Shown piece after piece: positions 12,960-24,653 of a stretch of 64,000 nucleotides of DNA. The stretch lies in contig NC_135560.1 in the NCBI RefSeq assembly GCF_964340395.1, positions 4,329,998 through 4,393,997 on the forward strand, read 5' to 3'. How positions within the stretch are numbered: the first letter of the stretch is position 1; the number at the start of each line of letters is the position of its first letter. The DNA comes from Glandiceps talaboti (taxonomy: Eukaryota > Hemichordata > Enteropneusta > Spengelidae). The position numbers were made by a program, and so were the translations under genes. The notes beneath the pieces are model-generated. The model was not told the DNA's origin, ran no database searches, and saw only the letters and a program-made list of their open reading frames with translations.

Positions 12960-13245
12960 GTAGGCTGGCCTCGCTCCATATGTAGTAGCCGGGTCAGTCA
13001 GTTTTGTAGTATATTCTGTCTGCTATGTACTGTTTTTTCGTCGTTTTTTTATGCTATGTAATGTTTGGTGTGGGAGGACCACAATGGAAATAAGTTGTTA
13101 AAACTTTTTTTGTGTTATCCTCGGCAAAGGTATTACGTGCTGTATTTGTTTGTTTGTGTAAGCTGTGGTGTTTTTTTCCGTTTTTGTTTTGTGGTTTCTT
13201 GAATATATTTTGCCAAATAAAATAAAATCAAATCAGACGAACTCT
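12960..13245 (+). mobile_element. Probable non-LTR retrotransposon 3' UTR
   Basis: A T/G-rich stretch containing ggaccacaatggaaataagt, several long T runs and a terminal ccaaataaaataaaatc has the look of a LINE 3' UTR with an A-rich simple tail. No coding remnant was identified upstream, so the family is not assigned. Confidence 0.4.
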
Positions 13246-13614
13246 TAAATCTACTTTCCTATTAATAGCTTAACAACTAACATTGACTTTATTAAAGTGA
13301 CACCTTTGTTACTGTGAGCTGTCAATCATCTATCGGTAAGTCTTTATAACTGACTTCTTCTGTTGGACTTAATTAATCACAAGGATGGTGTCCAGTTATC
13401 ACCTTATCGACTGTCGGTAAGTCGTTGTCATTGTTTAAATTGATCACAAGGGCAGTGTCCAATTTGTCATTCTCTTAGCTGTCAATAGGGTCTTGGCAGA
13501 AGAACTACTAAGTCGGTCTTGTCAAAATCCCTTTGAATTAAAAATACCGTTGTCGATTTAATTAAAGACACAATTTACAATAGGATTAAAATCTAGGTGT
13601 GAAAAACAGCTCTC

Positions 13615-13735
13615 TGTCAGAGCTCATCCTCGTACACCATGGCCTCGCGTACCGTCCAAGAGTTTGTGCCACCTCAGACCACTGTTCTCTATAGTGGTCT
13701 GAGATGCCAGGCTAAGGAAAATAAGCTCTGCTTAG
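13615..13735. repeat. Foldback repeat with 11-bp inner stem
   Basis: The outer ends are cagagct and agctctg; the inner stem is ctcagaccact with agtggtctgag around 8 nt. The cctcagaccact end recurs at about 11606. Probably a small MITE-type element. Confidence 0.45.
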
Positions 13736-13739
13736 CGCA

Positions 13740-15240
13740 GATGGGCAGAACTAGTAGAAAAAGTTGGTCAAGTGCAAAATAATTATACTATGTAATCCGT
13801 GTAGCTCTACTGATAATGTTACTCTAATACGAGATTCCGAGATTGAACCCCTAACCGTTAACAACTGGTATATCTCCATCATAATGATATATCGCCATCA
13901 TAAACGTGTTATCTTGAATCTTGTTATCTCAACAGCACATTCACTAATTTGAGGATTTGGTAAATTCCAATGCTTTAGTAGCTAGAAAAACACGAAGGTG
14001 TTTTCGTCCATTCACTGTATGAGAATATGAAGGACACTTGCAAATATAACAAAACACATATTATGTTTTTGATGACTGTCGTACACGAGTTGTACAGAAG
14101 AATCATGGACATGGTTATGCCGTCCACATCACTATGTTAACTTTAGAGTGTTTATATAACGTTGCGATGTGGTATAAATCTGGATCATTCATGATGTTTT
14201 TCATTGCTTTGTGAAAAGTGGAAAGTGGTGCACGTGGCAGTAAAAATATTGGACAAAGGAGGAACATACAGTACGTTGTTAGTCAAATAAGGCTAACATG
14301 GATCTATTATTGATATAAGGGGAAAACCCATTTTGCATTTTAGACATTTCACGTTTGTGTTGTATTATGTGCGTCTATCGTGGTTGTCAATGTATTACAT
14401 ACATGCCATCAAATACATGTGATTAATTCTAAACTTGGTATTCTTTCATTAATCGGCTAATGTCATACCTAGTTTTCTATTGTTCTTTGAAGTATGTGTT
14501 AATGACGTCACTAATCGTCTACACTTTCCGTGAATTCAAATTCAACGCCGTTCATTCATTTCATTGTCGGGCTATTCTTTGGCATTGCCCCTTTAACAGT
14601 CGGTAACTACAAGGGGTGACGTCATTTTTATGACTCGGTAACACAGGTTCATGTCAACGGTTGGCAAACTGATACTTTGATTTATAATTTCCTTTGACCA
14701 CAGGCAAGGAAGAATATGTTTTGATACAGTCAGCTGGGTGCTACTGATAGTACTCTGAGTAATAATCAATAATAACCAACTATTATAAGTAATAACCAAC
14801 GCGACATAGATTGTCCTTAACAACACTCTTAACGTTATTATGTTATTGCATAGAATCTTTATTTTGTAGTCGATTTTTTTTTATATTATTGTACGTATTA
14901 AAGGAAAGTATAGAATCAAACAGGGAAAGAAAGATACTGAAAGAATCATCAAACAAAATTCAAACTGCCAACCTGTCGGTTAGTTTTTGAAAATGTCTGT
15001 CCAATGTTGCAATTGATTGATGTGATTTGGGCTTTGTTAGGTTTTGCACAATGAAGTTTACTCTATGTTTGCGTTAAAAGATTCGAAAACCGAGTCTAGA
15101 TCAATAGAAGACACCAAAGTTGCGGCTTTTCTACAAAGATTCATTCAACTTTTGTCAAATTAACACTCCTCAGTGAACTTTGATAGAAAACCGTACATAG
15201 TTGGGTTATCACGTGACTGGGTCATCTTACTATCAAGTGA
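13740..15240. other. AT-rich spacer, nothing recognised
   Basis: Short open frames (for example 13764-13952 and 14593-14826) show no known motif and no splice context. This interval is the upstream region of the homeobox gene and may hold its enhancers, but no specific site can be supported. Confidence 0.4.
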
Positions 15241-15246
15241 TAAAAT

Positions 15247-15300
15247 ATGCAAATCTATTGTTTTCGTGTCTATAAAATCGAAAGTTTGACCAGAATAGTC
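15247..15300 (+). promoter_or_regulatory. Octamer and TATA-box core promoter of the homeobox gene
   Basis: ATGCAAAT, the exact octamer bound by POU factors, is at 15247-15254. TATAAAAT follows at 15271-15278, and an initiator-like tcatcatt sits about 25-30 bp further on. The first good start codon is at 15367. The order and spacing fit a focused TATA promoter. If it is correct, the in-frame ATG at 15247 lies upstream of transcription and is not the translation start. Confidence 0.5.
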
Positions 15301-15366
15301 ATCATTTTGCCAAGAGAGTTACAACTTGACTGTTCTCCTTTCAAACTATCAACATCAAAATCAACC

Positions 15367-16477
15367 ATGTATGCTGTACCTCAGTACTCTCATGTTCAAG
15401 TTCACCATGGTGCCACGTCTGTCGATGACATCAACATGCAAGTCATCTTTGCCACCACTGATCTGCCTCCCTTCTCGTCTCCAAGCAACGTCACGTCATC
15501 GGAACCAGTGTCGAGATCAGAACTTGATGACATCTTGGCTGAACTTGGTTTTTCAGGTGAGCATTGTTGCCTTAAAACTTACACTCTTAAAAAGGGAATT
15601 ATACTATTCAACAACTCTAGTACGAACGTGACACAAAATTGGAATAAACATCTTCAAATTTATCCAGTATTGCTCAGAAACGATATAACATTTTTTAAAG
15701 TTACCTGATTGGCAGTCAAGTATATACAATTCTTTCACGTCCTTTTTTATTACTTGATTTCATATATTAATTTTAAACTGCAAGTTTTAACAACAATCTC
15801 CACATCGTTTTAAGTGTTATCTGTTTATTAATATCGTGTTTTCGATCCATATTATGTTTTTACAGATACTACAGATAATCAGTCATTTTATACACCGTCC
15901 CATAGCGATGACGTCATTCCCACACTGTCTCCACCAATGATTATCCACGAAGATGAAGAACTCTCTATAGCTGATTGGATTCGTATCAGCCATGCGCCCT
16001 CAGTGTTGACTATTAGATCATACACCACGCATAGATGTTTACCTGCCATTCGCCCCGAACAAGAAGTAGTCTTAGAAACCACATTCAGAACACAACGGTA
16101 TCCTTGCAGTGACGTCAGACGAAGATTGGCTAAAGTGACTGGGTTAACTTTTGACTTCGTAAACGTAAGTATATGAACTTTTAAAATAATATTGAGCTAA
16201 TGTCTGTTTTAATTGTCCAGTGATGTCCTGATTATTACAACATCACCGCCGATATGTAATTTTATCGCCTTGACCACAGTCATACTTTCGTGTTTATAGT
16301 AAACCCAAACTTTGTTCTACTGACCTCCATAACTAACTGTCTATTTTTTCTTCTTACCCACAGAACTGGTTTTCAAGTCGTCGTGAACAGTTAGAACGCG
16401 TTAGAAAACGTCTCCATTTCCCATGTGATCCCTGTATCAACAACGCAGATGCCCTTCGAACCAGTCGGAAGAATTAA
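15367..16477 (+). CDS. Divergent homeodomain protein, three exons
   Basis: Exons are 15367-15556, 15866-16164 and 16364-16477 (TAA), joined by GT-AG introns in phases 1 and 0, giving about 200 aa. The homeodomain spans the last two exons: helix 1 has PEQEVVLETTF, then RYP, helix 2 has RRRLAKVTGL, and helix 3 VNNWFSSRREQ. Leu16, Phe20, Tyr25, Leu40, Val45, Trp48, Phe49 and Arg53 are in place by standard numbering. Position 51, almost always Asn, is Ser, and position 5 is Leu rather than Arg. The second intron falls between homeodomain residues 46 and 47, a known homeobox intron site. Exon 1 has an acidic motif ending LDDILAELGF, shared with the orphan exon at 8779. An in-frame ATG at 15247 would add 40 residues but overlaps the octamer. 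The product is presumably a nuclear DNA-binding factor; no homeobox class is assignable. Confidence 0.8.
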
Positions 16478-16620
16478 CGATCATAACACACGAATCATCA
16501 ATTGTAATATTTTTGATTAAGTTTACGTTCAGTAATTGAGTTCAGAAAACGTGTATGTTATTTTTTATTACATTGAATGGGTGAAATTTTATCAATTGTA
16601 CATATTTAACTTATTTATAG

Positions 16621-16626
16621 AATAAA
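16621..16626 (+). terminator. Polyadenylation signal of the homeobox gene
   Basis: AATAAA lies 144 bp after the stop codon, with a TG-rich stretch (ttgttagtggtttt) just downstream, a normal arrangement for 3' end formation. Confidence 0.6.
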
Positions 16627-16675
16627 TTGTTAGTGGTTTTCCACATGTTACATGTTAAGTGTTATATTTATATTG

Positions 16676-16845
16676 TACGTACGTACGTACGTATGTATGT
16701 ATGTATGTGTGTATGTGTGTATGTATATATGTGTGTGTGTGTATGTATGTATGTATGTATGTATTTATGTATGTATGTATGTATGTATGTATAAGGTGTG
16801 TATGTATGTATGTATGTATGTATGTATGTATGTATGTATGTATAG
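16676..16845 (+). repeat. (GTAC)n/(GTAT)n microsatellite
   Basis: A tetranucleotide tract opens with gtac repeats, turns to gtat, and has gtgt interruptions. Open frames across it (Met-Tyr-Val-Cys or Ile-His-Thr-Tyr) are repeat artefacts. Confidence 0.97.
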
Positions 16846-16849
16846 ATAC

Positions 16850-18840
16850 TTCTGAGAGTGTGTGCATGTGCCGTCTTGCCACGTTGAACGATTGAGCGTC
16901 CACAGTTCGGATGAGTGGGTAGCGTAACATTTTACGTTTGATTTCAATCGGCCTACTCTCTCCTCTATCTGCTACCTGAAGTCACGGTGGAATAAGTTAA
17001 AAACTTATTTCTACTGGGTTCACATAGAACAGAATAAAGAAAATTCAATCACAGACATAAATCAAACTTACATGAGACAAAACAAGTAACAACAATCAAT
17101 ACAAAAAAAGTCATCCTTTGCACGTCGATCCATTAAATCATAAAAGTACGTATCCTTTCAACCTTTTCTTTGAAAGAGTACTAGAAGTTATGTTCTGTAC
17201 ATTACTTGGCGCTTTGTTTCATTCAACACTGACTGTATGGAAAAAAAAAACATTTTGATAAAACATAGCCCCGGCTGGAATAAAAATAGAATAGGGACCG
17301 GATCTAGTTCTATACATGACTATTAAAAACAAACGGATTGAAAAGATATTTCGGGGTCAATCCTGTTCTAACCGAGTCTATATGATTGAGCTTCATATAT
17401 GAAACTTTGTGATCGACATAGATTCATATTCACATTGGGATCCAAAGATCCGTCATCTGTTTTTATTTGCAATTTGGTTTTCATGGCAAATTTCACCTTG
17501 TGTGATGAAGTCTCTTTTATAAATGCTAATTCAACAATGTAAGTACTCGAATATATTTTACATCCTTTTGAAAACATCTATGATAAATACTCTGAACCTC
17601 TCAAACGATATCTCTCTTGACAACCATTAATTACCAATTTTAATTATCGCTAACACAGAGCATGCGCATTTAGATGTGTCGTTACATTGCATACAAAAGA
17701 AGTGAGTTAACGTTTTAAATGGTAGATGCGTGCCAAATGATGGAAATCCACAATTACAAAGCATTACATTGTACCCATCACCTGATGTTTTGGGCCAACT
17801 TTCATTGACCTTTCTGGGTAAACGAGATTACATATATGTATCAATATAATATTAAAACGTGATTTTGAACAGATATATAAAACAGATTGGCTAACTTTGA
17901 AATATATTTATTATTACACACAATGTTTCAATTGTTAAATTCTAACGACTATTACAACTATCACCCATAACCTTTGACCTTTCATCTGGAATGTGTTAAC
18001 GTAAAGAACATTGAAGTTATTTGGATGGTAACATAACAATGTCAAGGTTTTTGTTTTTCTTTAACTACAGTCTTACAGGTATTGAAAAATGTAAGCTAAT
18101 ATAAATGAAGTAAAAAATATGAAAGCCTATATGTAACTGTCTAAATGTTCACGGCTTTTGAAAGTAGTTTAAAGTCAGTTTGCCCCTGTACACTCAAGTA
18201 AACACACCACCTTCGTTTATGATGTGAACTATAAATGGGACACAACACAAATAAAGTGTGTATGGATGACATGAACAAAGGCAAACTGGGGTGCTAGTCT
18301 ATGTTGGCACAGTACTTGGCAAGACAATTTTAAGTACCATCTACAATACAGGGAAAAGTGTACAGTGGTCGTAACAGCTATCACGGTCACTTACAGCTTA
18401 CCTTCCAGACTAGGTTCACACCCGAGGGTAGCTGTCGATCATCGGTGTGTAAACACGAGGAATGTGTATGAACTGAGATGCATTTCATTTATCACATATT
18501 TCTACCGCCCTTTTTGTTTTCACGCATATAAAATGTTCGTAATTAGTTATTAAGTCTTATATTTAATTAATTCAACTTTGACTTCTTGCCTAAATTATAA
18601 AGTTCTTTTGCAAGAAGTTCACTTTTGTTTCAAACGAAATGTTTTGCTAAAACTTTTGCTTCTCGTCCGGTGTGCAAAATACGAACACATTTCGTGCATA
18701 ATCAGTCAATGGAGCGATGGTTTCCATTTTAGGACATTCAAAACTCTGCTGCCGGTATGCAATGTGATTTTGGTAAAACCATTTATACCGACATAATATC
18801 TACACGTACGGCATTAAGTCATCGAAGACACTAAAATTAC
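16850..18840. other. Intergenic AT-rich DNA, no gene seen
   Basis: No conserved protein motif, RNA gene or ordered repeat was recognised. Open frames at 17368-17577, 18365-18553 and 18578-18796 lack splice context and look random. Confidence 0.4.
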
Positions 18841-18841
18841 A

Positions 18842-18913
18842 GGGCCCGTCCGGGAATTGAACTCGGGACCTCTCGCACCCTAAGCGAGAATCATGCCACT
18901 AGACCAACGGGCC
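18842..18913 (-). tRNA. tRNA-Pro (AGG)
   Basis: The reverse complement is a 72-nt cloverleaf starting GGCCCGT and ending ACGGGCC plus discriminator C. The 7-bp acceptor stem is complete. The D arm contains TGGTCTAGTGGCATGA, the anticodon arm CTCGC TTAGGGT GCGAG gives anticodon AGG, and the T arm reads GTCCCGAGTTCAATTCCCGG with A/B-box sequences typical of eukaryotic tRNA-Pro. There is no intron and no encoded CCA, as expected for a nuclear gene. Confidence 0.97.
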
Positions 18914-18919
18914 GCAGAC

Positions 18920-20960
18920 AATGCAGCTCCATCTGTCAAACAATCTAATCATGACACCTCAACAAAAAAATTAGGAGAGCATTAATTTTCACGATGGTTT
19001 TATCAACTTTTGCAAACTGCCAAAGGTTTACCCCCTGGGTTAGGGTGATATATTTCCGGTCGTGAAACAGAGTCACCTGCTAGATCGTTATGGTATATTT
19101 TAGTACTGCAAATCGTCCTGTGTTATCAATAAATACTGAAAATACTGTGCATGTGTAAGCAAGGAAAGTGTATCTCACCTGTACCATGTACCCAGGGTTG
19201 TTCTGACTTGTTTGTAGATCAGCGCCAACTTACGTGAATAAGTAGTCAGTACAGAAAGGTGAGGTACATAGAAAGACCTCCCTTCACCTGCAAATTGTTT
19301 CCCTGCATATATCAAACTATTGCAAAGATTCTAACTTTCACTTTGAAATTTGGGGCTTCCTGGGAAGCCTGCAACAATTGTGATTTTTTTTTACTTATAG
19401 TTAGTTGTGCTACAACGCTATTGATTAGTTAAATCAATAGGCATGGCGAAATCGTCTGTCTGTATCGATCATGGGTGTGGCCATTGAGATTTGTTGCAAA
19501 TGACTCAAAAATTTTGATAAATTATAAATTGTGTAAGTTGTGTCAGTGACTGACTCGACTCAAACTCTCTCTCTCTATCATACTTTATCTCGTGTGCACT
19601 GAAGCGTCTTAATAGACATATCAATTATAACAGTAAAAAGATTTAATGCCAAATTTCCCACGAGACTTTTCGCGATTTTGGTGAGGTGTGGATAAGCGTA
19701 GATTAATAATACCTTATATAAAACTAGTGAATCATGTACACCTGTCAACTGAGAAAGAATACAAAAATACATGAATGACTAAAAGACAAGTAAATTCACA
19801 GCCTTTAAGTTTACCTTATTGAGTATTTAAAAAAAAAAAATTAGGGTCTGCGGTTTAGACAAGGGCCGGTCTCCTTTGCCTGAAACACACCATGTATCAC
19901 TTTTATTTGGCCTAACTATAAGTGCCGTAAACGACTTATATTCAACAATATATTGGCAGATTATTGCATCTGAGCCTCTGTGTGCAGACTGACACACAAT
20001 TAACTAAATGACGGGATTAGAATATACCACATATAACACACGATGTACAATATAGCCTCTGTGGTAGGCCGGATAGTTGACGGGACTAAGTATTCTCTCT
20101 CTTGCCAAGTCGACTATCCAGGCTTCTAAAGACACTGTATGGCGCTATCACAGATTACACAAGTTTACTCGAAAACTCGGTGATATTTTTCATTTTGGCC
20201 TTTTTTATTCAAATGACACATTATGTAATAAGCTTACAAGGAAATTATAGAAATAATAAAGGAGAAAACCATTGAAGTTAGATCCTTTGCCCCCTGTTGC
20301 CAAAATATTCTCTTCTTCGCTAAGTCAAACCAGAGATCATATCCTTTTTTCATGTGGAGTATGGAATTGGATGCAGTATCGTATGCGTCATCAGCACAGC
20401 ACTCATCCACAAATAGTTCAAATTTACCATTCTGACTTAGGTGAACATAGGGAGCATTTCTTCTTCGCTCTGACGACCCAGTTGACTGTTTAGTTTTACA
20501 AAGAATCAACTGTAAATCTGGGTGTCACGAGATGCATGGCCTGTGTATCAACAGGTTGCAGTTGACAGTCAAAATGACTGGTATAGTATACACACGTAAT
20601 TAAACCGATGGAATAAAAACAAGAGTATGCAGTAAACACAAATAGGGGGCGCCAAAAATACCATGGCTGTGTATATATGTATCCATATGGTATATATGTG
20701 TTCATATACATAACAGTAAATACGTATACCCATATGCCATGTATGTGTATTTGTTCACATATATTCATAAATATACTACAACTTCAAGCTAAATACAACT
20801 TTGCTGGTAATCCAATGTATTACGTACAGCTTTTGTTCCAAAGACAAACTTGAAATTTGTGACTTGAAATTTTCACCTCAGATGCCATAGATGGAGACGG
20901 AGTGCGATACAAACTTCCAGTCACATACATTCCCTCATTAGGCTCACGTGTCCGTAAGGT
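18920..20960. other. Intergenic DNA, no firm gene
   Basis: A minus-strand open frame at 20234-20509 (91 codons) has a mixed, protein-like composition including FELFVDECC and DLWFDLAKK, but no known domain. It may be a stray exon; support is weak. A (TATATG/CATATA)-rich stretch lies at 20670-20765. Nothing else is recognised. Confidence 0.3.
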
Positions 20961-20962
20961 CA

Positions 20963-21521
20963 CTAGTTTTGAATAATTGCTGACAAATAGTTCTGAACCC
21001 GGATTAAACCAAGTACAACATTTGAAACAATACCCATCGGACTAAAGTAATTGATGTGGGCGTTTTCCTGAAGACTGTTATCTCTCTTATCATAGATCTC
21101 GTTCTGTGTACGAAGTTCATTTTGGCTGTTGTTGTGTGCCGTCGAGCATTTCTTTTCTATTCTCGAGATCTTGAAGTTCTCTTCTAATTCGTCTTGTTTA
21201 TCATAAACTTCCCTCTGTTTCTGTTCAAGTTCTGTCTTCCATTTGTTCAATTCGTCATTCTTTTGATTAATACTTTTTTCATGATTCTCTGTTGAAATGA
21301 TGAAAAGAAAGGAATCATACATGAATGATGGGTTGTCTTTTGATCGGCAATATTACTCTAGGCATAGGCATAGTACAAACGAATAAAATGAGTGAATTTA
21401 AGTACTGAAAAGATATTATATCTTTGGATATCTTATTTGACAAGAAAAGACTTTCTACCTTACCTTGAGTACATGTTGTTAACATTGACAAAGAAACTTG
21501 TCTTGAGAAAATCATTTTCAA
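20963..21521 (-). CDS. Tentative two-exon coiled-coil protein
   Basis: Exon 1 would be 21464-21521, starting MKMIFSRQVS and ending in CAA G|GTAAGG. Exon 2 is 20963-21288, entered by ttcaacag and ending in a stop, with matching phase 1. The product is about 127 aa. Residues 20-95 are highly charged with heptad-like spacing (INQKNDELNKWKTELEQKQR and VYDKQDELEENF), followed by a short hydrophobic tail (GIVSNVVLGLI). No family is recognised. Splice signals and composition support real coding, but the short first exon and isolated position leave it uncertain. It could be an internal fragment of a longer gene. Confidence 0.35.
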
Positions 21522-22155
21522 GGTAACATAAGTGGATTATACGACAAGTTTGCTATCACTGCTAAAACAGCCATCGATCGTGAATTTTATTTGAACAAGT
21601 ATTTGACTGTGAATTGCTTGGCTATTTTTGTCCGAAGATATCCGGTTTATTCTGTCTACGTGAACGTTCTTTTCTCTATTCTAGTGTAAGGTAACTCCAT
21701 GGTAGTTTTATTATAGCTAGCATTTTAGTCTGAACGCATTAATACTTTATCTACACTTGCCAGTAATATTTAGTTTTGAGGACAAGTCGTCCCATTTTAT
21801 ATCCGGTCGATTTAAATAGCCTGTTCATACTTTGTATTTGATATAAGAGACGTAATTTCATTTAGGAATAACGTTCTGTAATCATTTAAATTACTTGATA
21901 GTGTTTTGAAAGTAAATTCGTGTTTGCTGTTTGTACTGAACATTTATGTTTTGTATCAGCTGTTTATTTATGTTGACAAGTGAGAATACATTGTCATTTC
22001 ATATATTCAGAGTCTCTTGTAATCTATTATTGTAAGTTTTGTTTTGAACGGCCAAATAGTGCCCCTATTGGGGTGTGTGAAGTTGGCTCCCGTTTCCTGT
22101 TTCCTTTTTCATTTCCTTATTCGGTTTCACAGGAAACTACATATTTTCCGTGGGA
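21522..22155. other. AT-rich spacer, nothing recognised
   Basis: No coding or RNA signal. It ends at the target-site duplication of the transposable element at 22165. Confidence 0.4.
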
Positions 22156-23716
22156 TTTATGACAGGGTGACCCTAAAACGAATGACAACCTGAATGACGG
22201 AAAACGAATGACAGCATTTCTAGGTGGTAAACAGTGGAATGACACCCTTTTCTACATTCAGTTAGTTGAATGACACCCTCTGCACTGTAAAACCAGTGGA
22301 ATGACAGCCGCCACTCTATAAAATAAGTGGAATGACAGCATTTTTAATGCTTTAGAACTGGAATGACAGCATTTCTAGGTGGTAAACAGTGGAATGACAC
22401 CCTTTTCTACAATCAGTTAGTTGAATGACACACTCTGCACTGTAGAACCACTGGAATGACAGCCGCCACTCTATAAAATAAGTGGAATGACAGCATTTTC
22501 AATGCTTTGGAACTGGAATGACAGCATTTCTAGATGGTAAACAGTGGAATGACACCCTTTTCTACATTCAGTTAGTTGAATGACACCCTCTGCACTGTAG
22601 AACCAGTGGAATGACAGCCGCCACTCTATAAAATAAGTGGAATGACAGCATTTTTAATGCTTTGGAACTGGAATGACAGCATTTCTAGGTGGTAAACAGT
22701 GGAATGACACCCTTTTCTACATTCAGTTAGTTGAATGACACACTCTGCACTGTAGAACCAGTGGAATGACAGCCGCCACTCTATAAAATAAGTGGAATGA
22801 CAGCATTTTTAATGCTTTGGAACTGGAATGACAGCATTTCTAGGTGGTAAACAGTGGAATGACACCCTTTTCTACATTCAGTTAGTTGAATGACACACTC
22901 TGCACTGTAGAACCACTGGAATGACAGCCGCCACTCTATAAAATAAGTGGAATGACAGCATTTTTAATGCTTTGGAACTGGAATGACAGCATTTCTAGGT
23001 GGTAAACAGTGGAATGACACCCTTTTCTACATTCAGTTAGTTGAATGACACACTCTGCACTGTAGAACCAGTGGAATGACAGCCGCCACTCTATAAAATA
23101 AGTGGAATGACAGCATTTTTAATGCTTTGGAACTGGAATGACAGCATTTCTAGGTGGTAAACAGTGGAATGACACCCTTTTCTACATTCAGTTAGTTGAA
23201 TGACACCCTCTACACTGTAGAACCAGTGGAATGACAGCCGCCACTCTATAAAATAAGTGGAATGACAGCATTTTCAATGCTTTAGAACTGGAATGACAGC
23301 ATTTCTAGGTGGTAAACAGTGGAATGACACCCTTTTCTACAATCAGTTAGTTGAATGACACACTCTGCATTAAAAATGCTGTCATTCCACTTATTTTATA
23401 GAGTGGCGGCTGTCATTCCACTGGTTCTACAGTGCAGAGTGTGTCATTCAACTAACTGATTGTATAAAAGGGTGTCATTCCACTGTTTACCACCTAGAAA
23501 TGCTGTCATTCCAGTTCTAAAGCATTGAAAATGCTGTCATTCCACTTATTTTATAGAGTGGCGGCTGTCATTCCAGGGGTTCTACAGTGTAGAGGGTGTC
23601 ATTCAACTAAATGAATGTAGAAAAGGGTGTCATTCCACTGTTTACCACCTAGAAATGCTGTCATTCGTTTTCCGTCATTCAGGTTGTCATTCGTTTTAGG
23701 GTCACCCTTTATGACA
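22156..23716. mobile_element. Mutator-like non-autonomous element with tandem-repeat termini
   Basis: The element occupies 22165-23707 (1543 bp) and is flanked by the 9-bp direct repeat TTTATGACA at 22156-22164 and 23708-23716. Both ends begin GGGTGACCCTAAAACGAATG and stay inverted copies of each other for over 300 bp. The interior is a 155-bp tandem repeat, forward from about 22211 to 23368 (over seven copies), then abruptly inverted to the right end. Each 155-bp unit holds five sub-repeats of about 31 bp, each starting GAATGACA. There is no transposase. Long TIRs and a 9-bp target duplication are typical of the Mutator superfamily; that assignment is inference. Confidence 0.85.
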
Positions 23717-23800
23717 CTCTCATATCAAATCTACCTATTATCTATTATCTATTATCTATATTATATATAATCTACCTATGATTTTTAAGAACGATGCACG

Positions 23801-24549
23801 ATGGGAAACACATACAAAGTACCTTTGCTGAGACACGATTACTCCCGTAATAAGTGGGAGGCGGTTGCGCGAATTATTGTAAAGGGTTGGCAGCAAGCCA
23901 GTTATTTTCCAATTGCGTTGGCCCCGTCCTTCATCCAGAGTGTGCTTTTCGATGACCCACGCGACCTGCTGGATACATACCTATTTTTTGTATCAGAAAG
24001 TGAACGGGAGTTAATAGAAGAAGCCATCGATAGCTTTCAGGGAGTAGACAAAGACGAACTTGTCGATTTCCTTGACAACCATCAATGTAGACAGATACCA
24101 AGGGCTGACAACATTCGAAAGATAATCTTGGAAATAATACATAAAGAGCTAGTGCAGGAGCCGGCGTTTGTAGCAGATTCATGGAAACCCATACTCCGAT
24201 ATGTTGCCAACGGAATGGATGCTGTGGCTATCGCACGAATCTACGATGAGAAAAAGACTACATACAACGAGGAAAGTAATTTAAAAAAATACTGTTCCCT
24301 GTTCCATGAGTAGCGAGGACAAGACCGTCGCGAACCACCTTCAATGGGCATCTCAGAGAAGTAAATGGCCAAACTCTGAAGTATATTCTACGGTTCTGTA
24401 CAGGGGCTGATATCATGCCGGATGATCCAATAAGAGTTTGCTTTGGAAAGCTTGATGATATCCAGTCTCACACACTTGCTCAAATTTGTTGGAATTGCCC
24501 TGTAGTAGTCGTACTACATAGTGGAGTGTGGGTTATGGACATTATTTAG
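23801..24549 (+). pseudogene. HECT-domain (G2E3-like) E3 ligase fragment, frame-broken
   Basis: An intronless frame from 23801 to 24313 (170 codons) contains ARIIVKGWQQASYFPIALAP, then VSESERELIEEAI, VDKDELVDFLD and ADNIRKIILEI. This layout is familiar from the N-lobe part of HECT-like proteins annotated as G2/M-phase-specific E3 ligase-like in invertebrates. After a stop at 24311, a different frame resumes to 24549 with LKYILRFCTGADIMPDDPI, the usual start of a HECT C-lobe. The catalytic Cys region is degenerate (SHTLAQICWN where a TC motif is expected). Absence of introns, a frameshift and the missing N-terminus point to a retroposed or transposon-captured fragment. Family assignment is from memory of motifs, moderately sure. 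Confidence 0.55.
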
Positions 24550-24653
24550 AATATTGAAAGTCCGGTTCGTAACCGGCCTCGTTTTCAAGAAAATTAAGAA
24601 TAGCAAGGAAGAAAGAACTAAGATTATTGTTTTTACCATTTACAACTGCCCGC

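Noticed and set aside
15247-15366. Upstream in-frame ATG for the homeobox protein
   Set aside because: It overlaps the octamer and precedes the TATA box, and the extra residues are not conserved-looking; ATG 15367 is preferred.
22165-23707. Simple tandem satellite or CRISPR
   Set aside because: Inverted termini, a 9-bp target duplication and internal inversion show a transposable element; no spacers exist.
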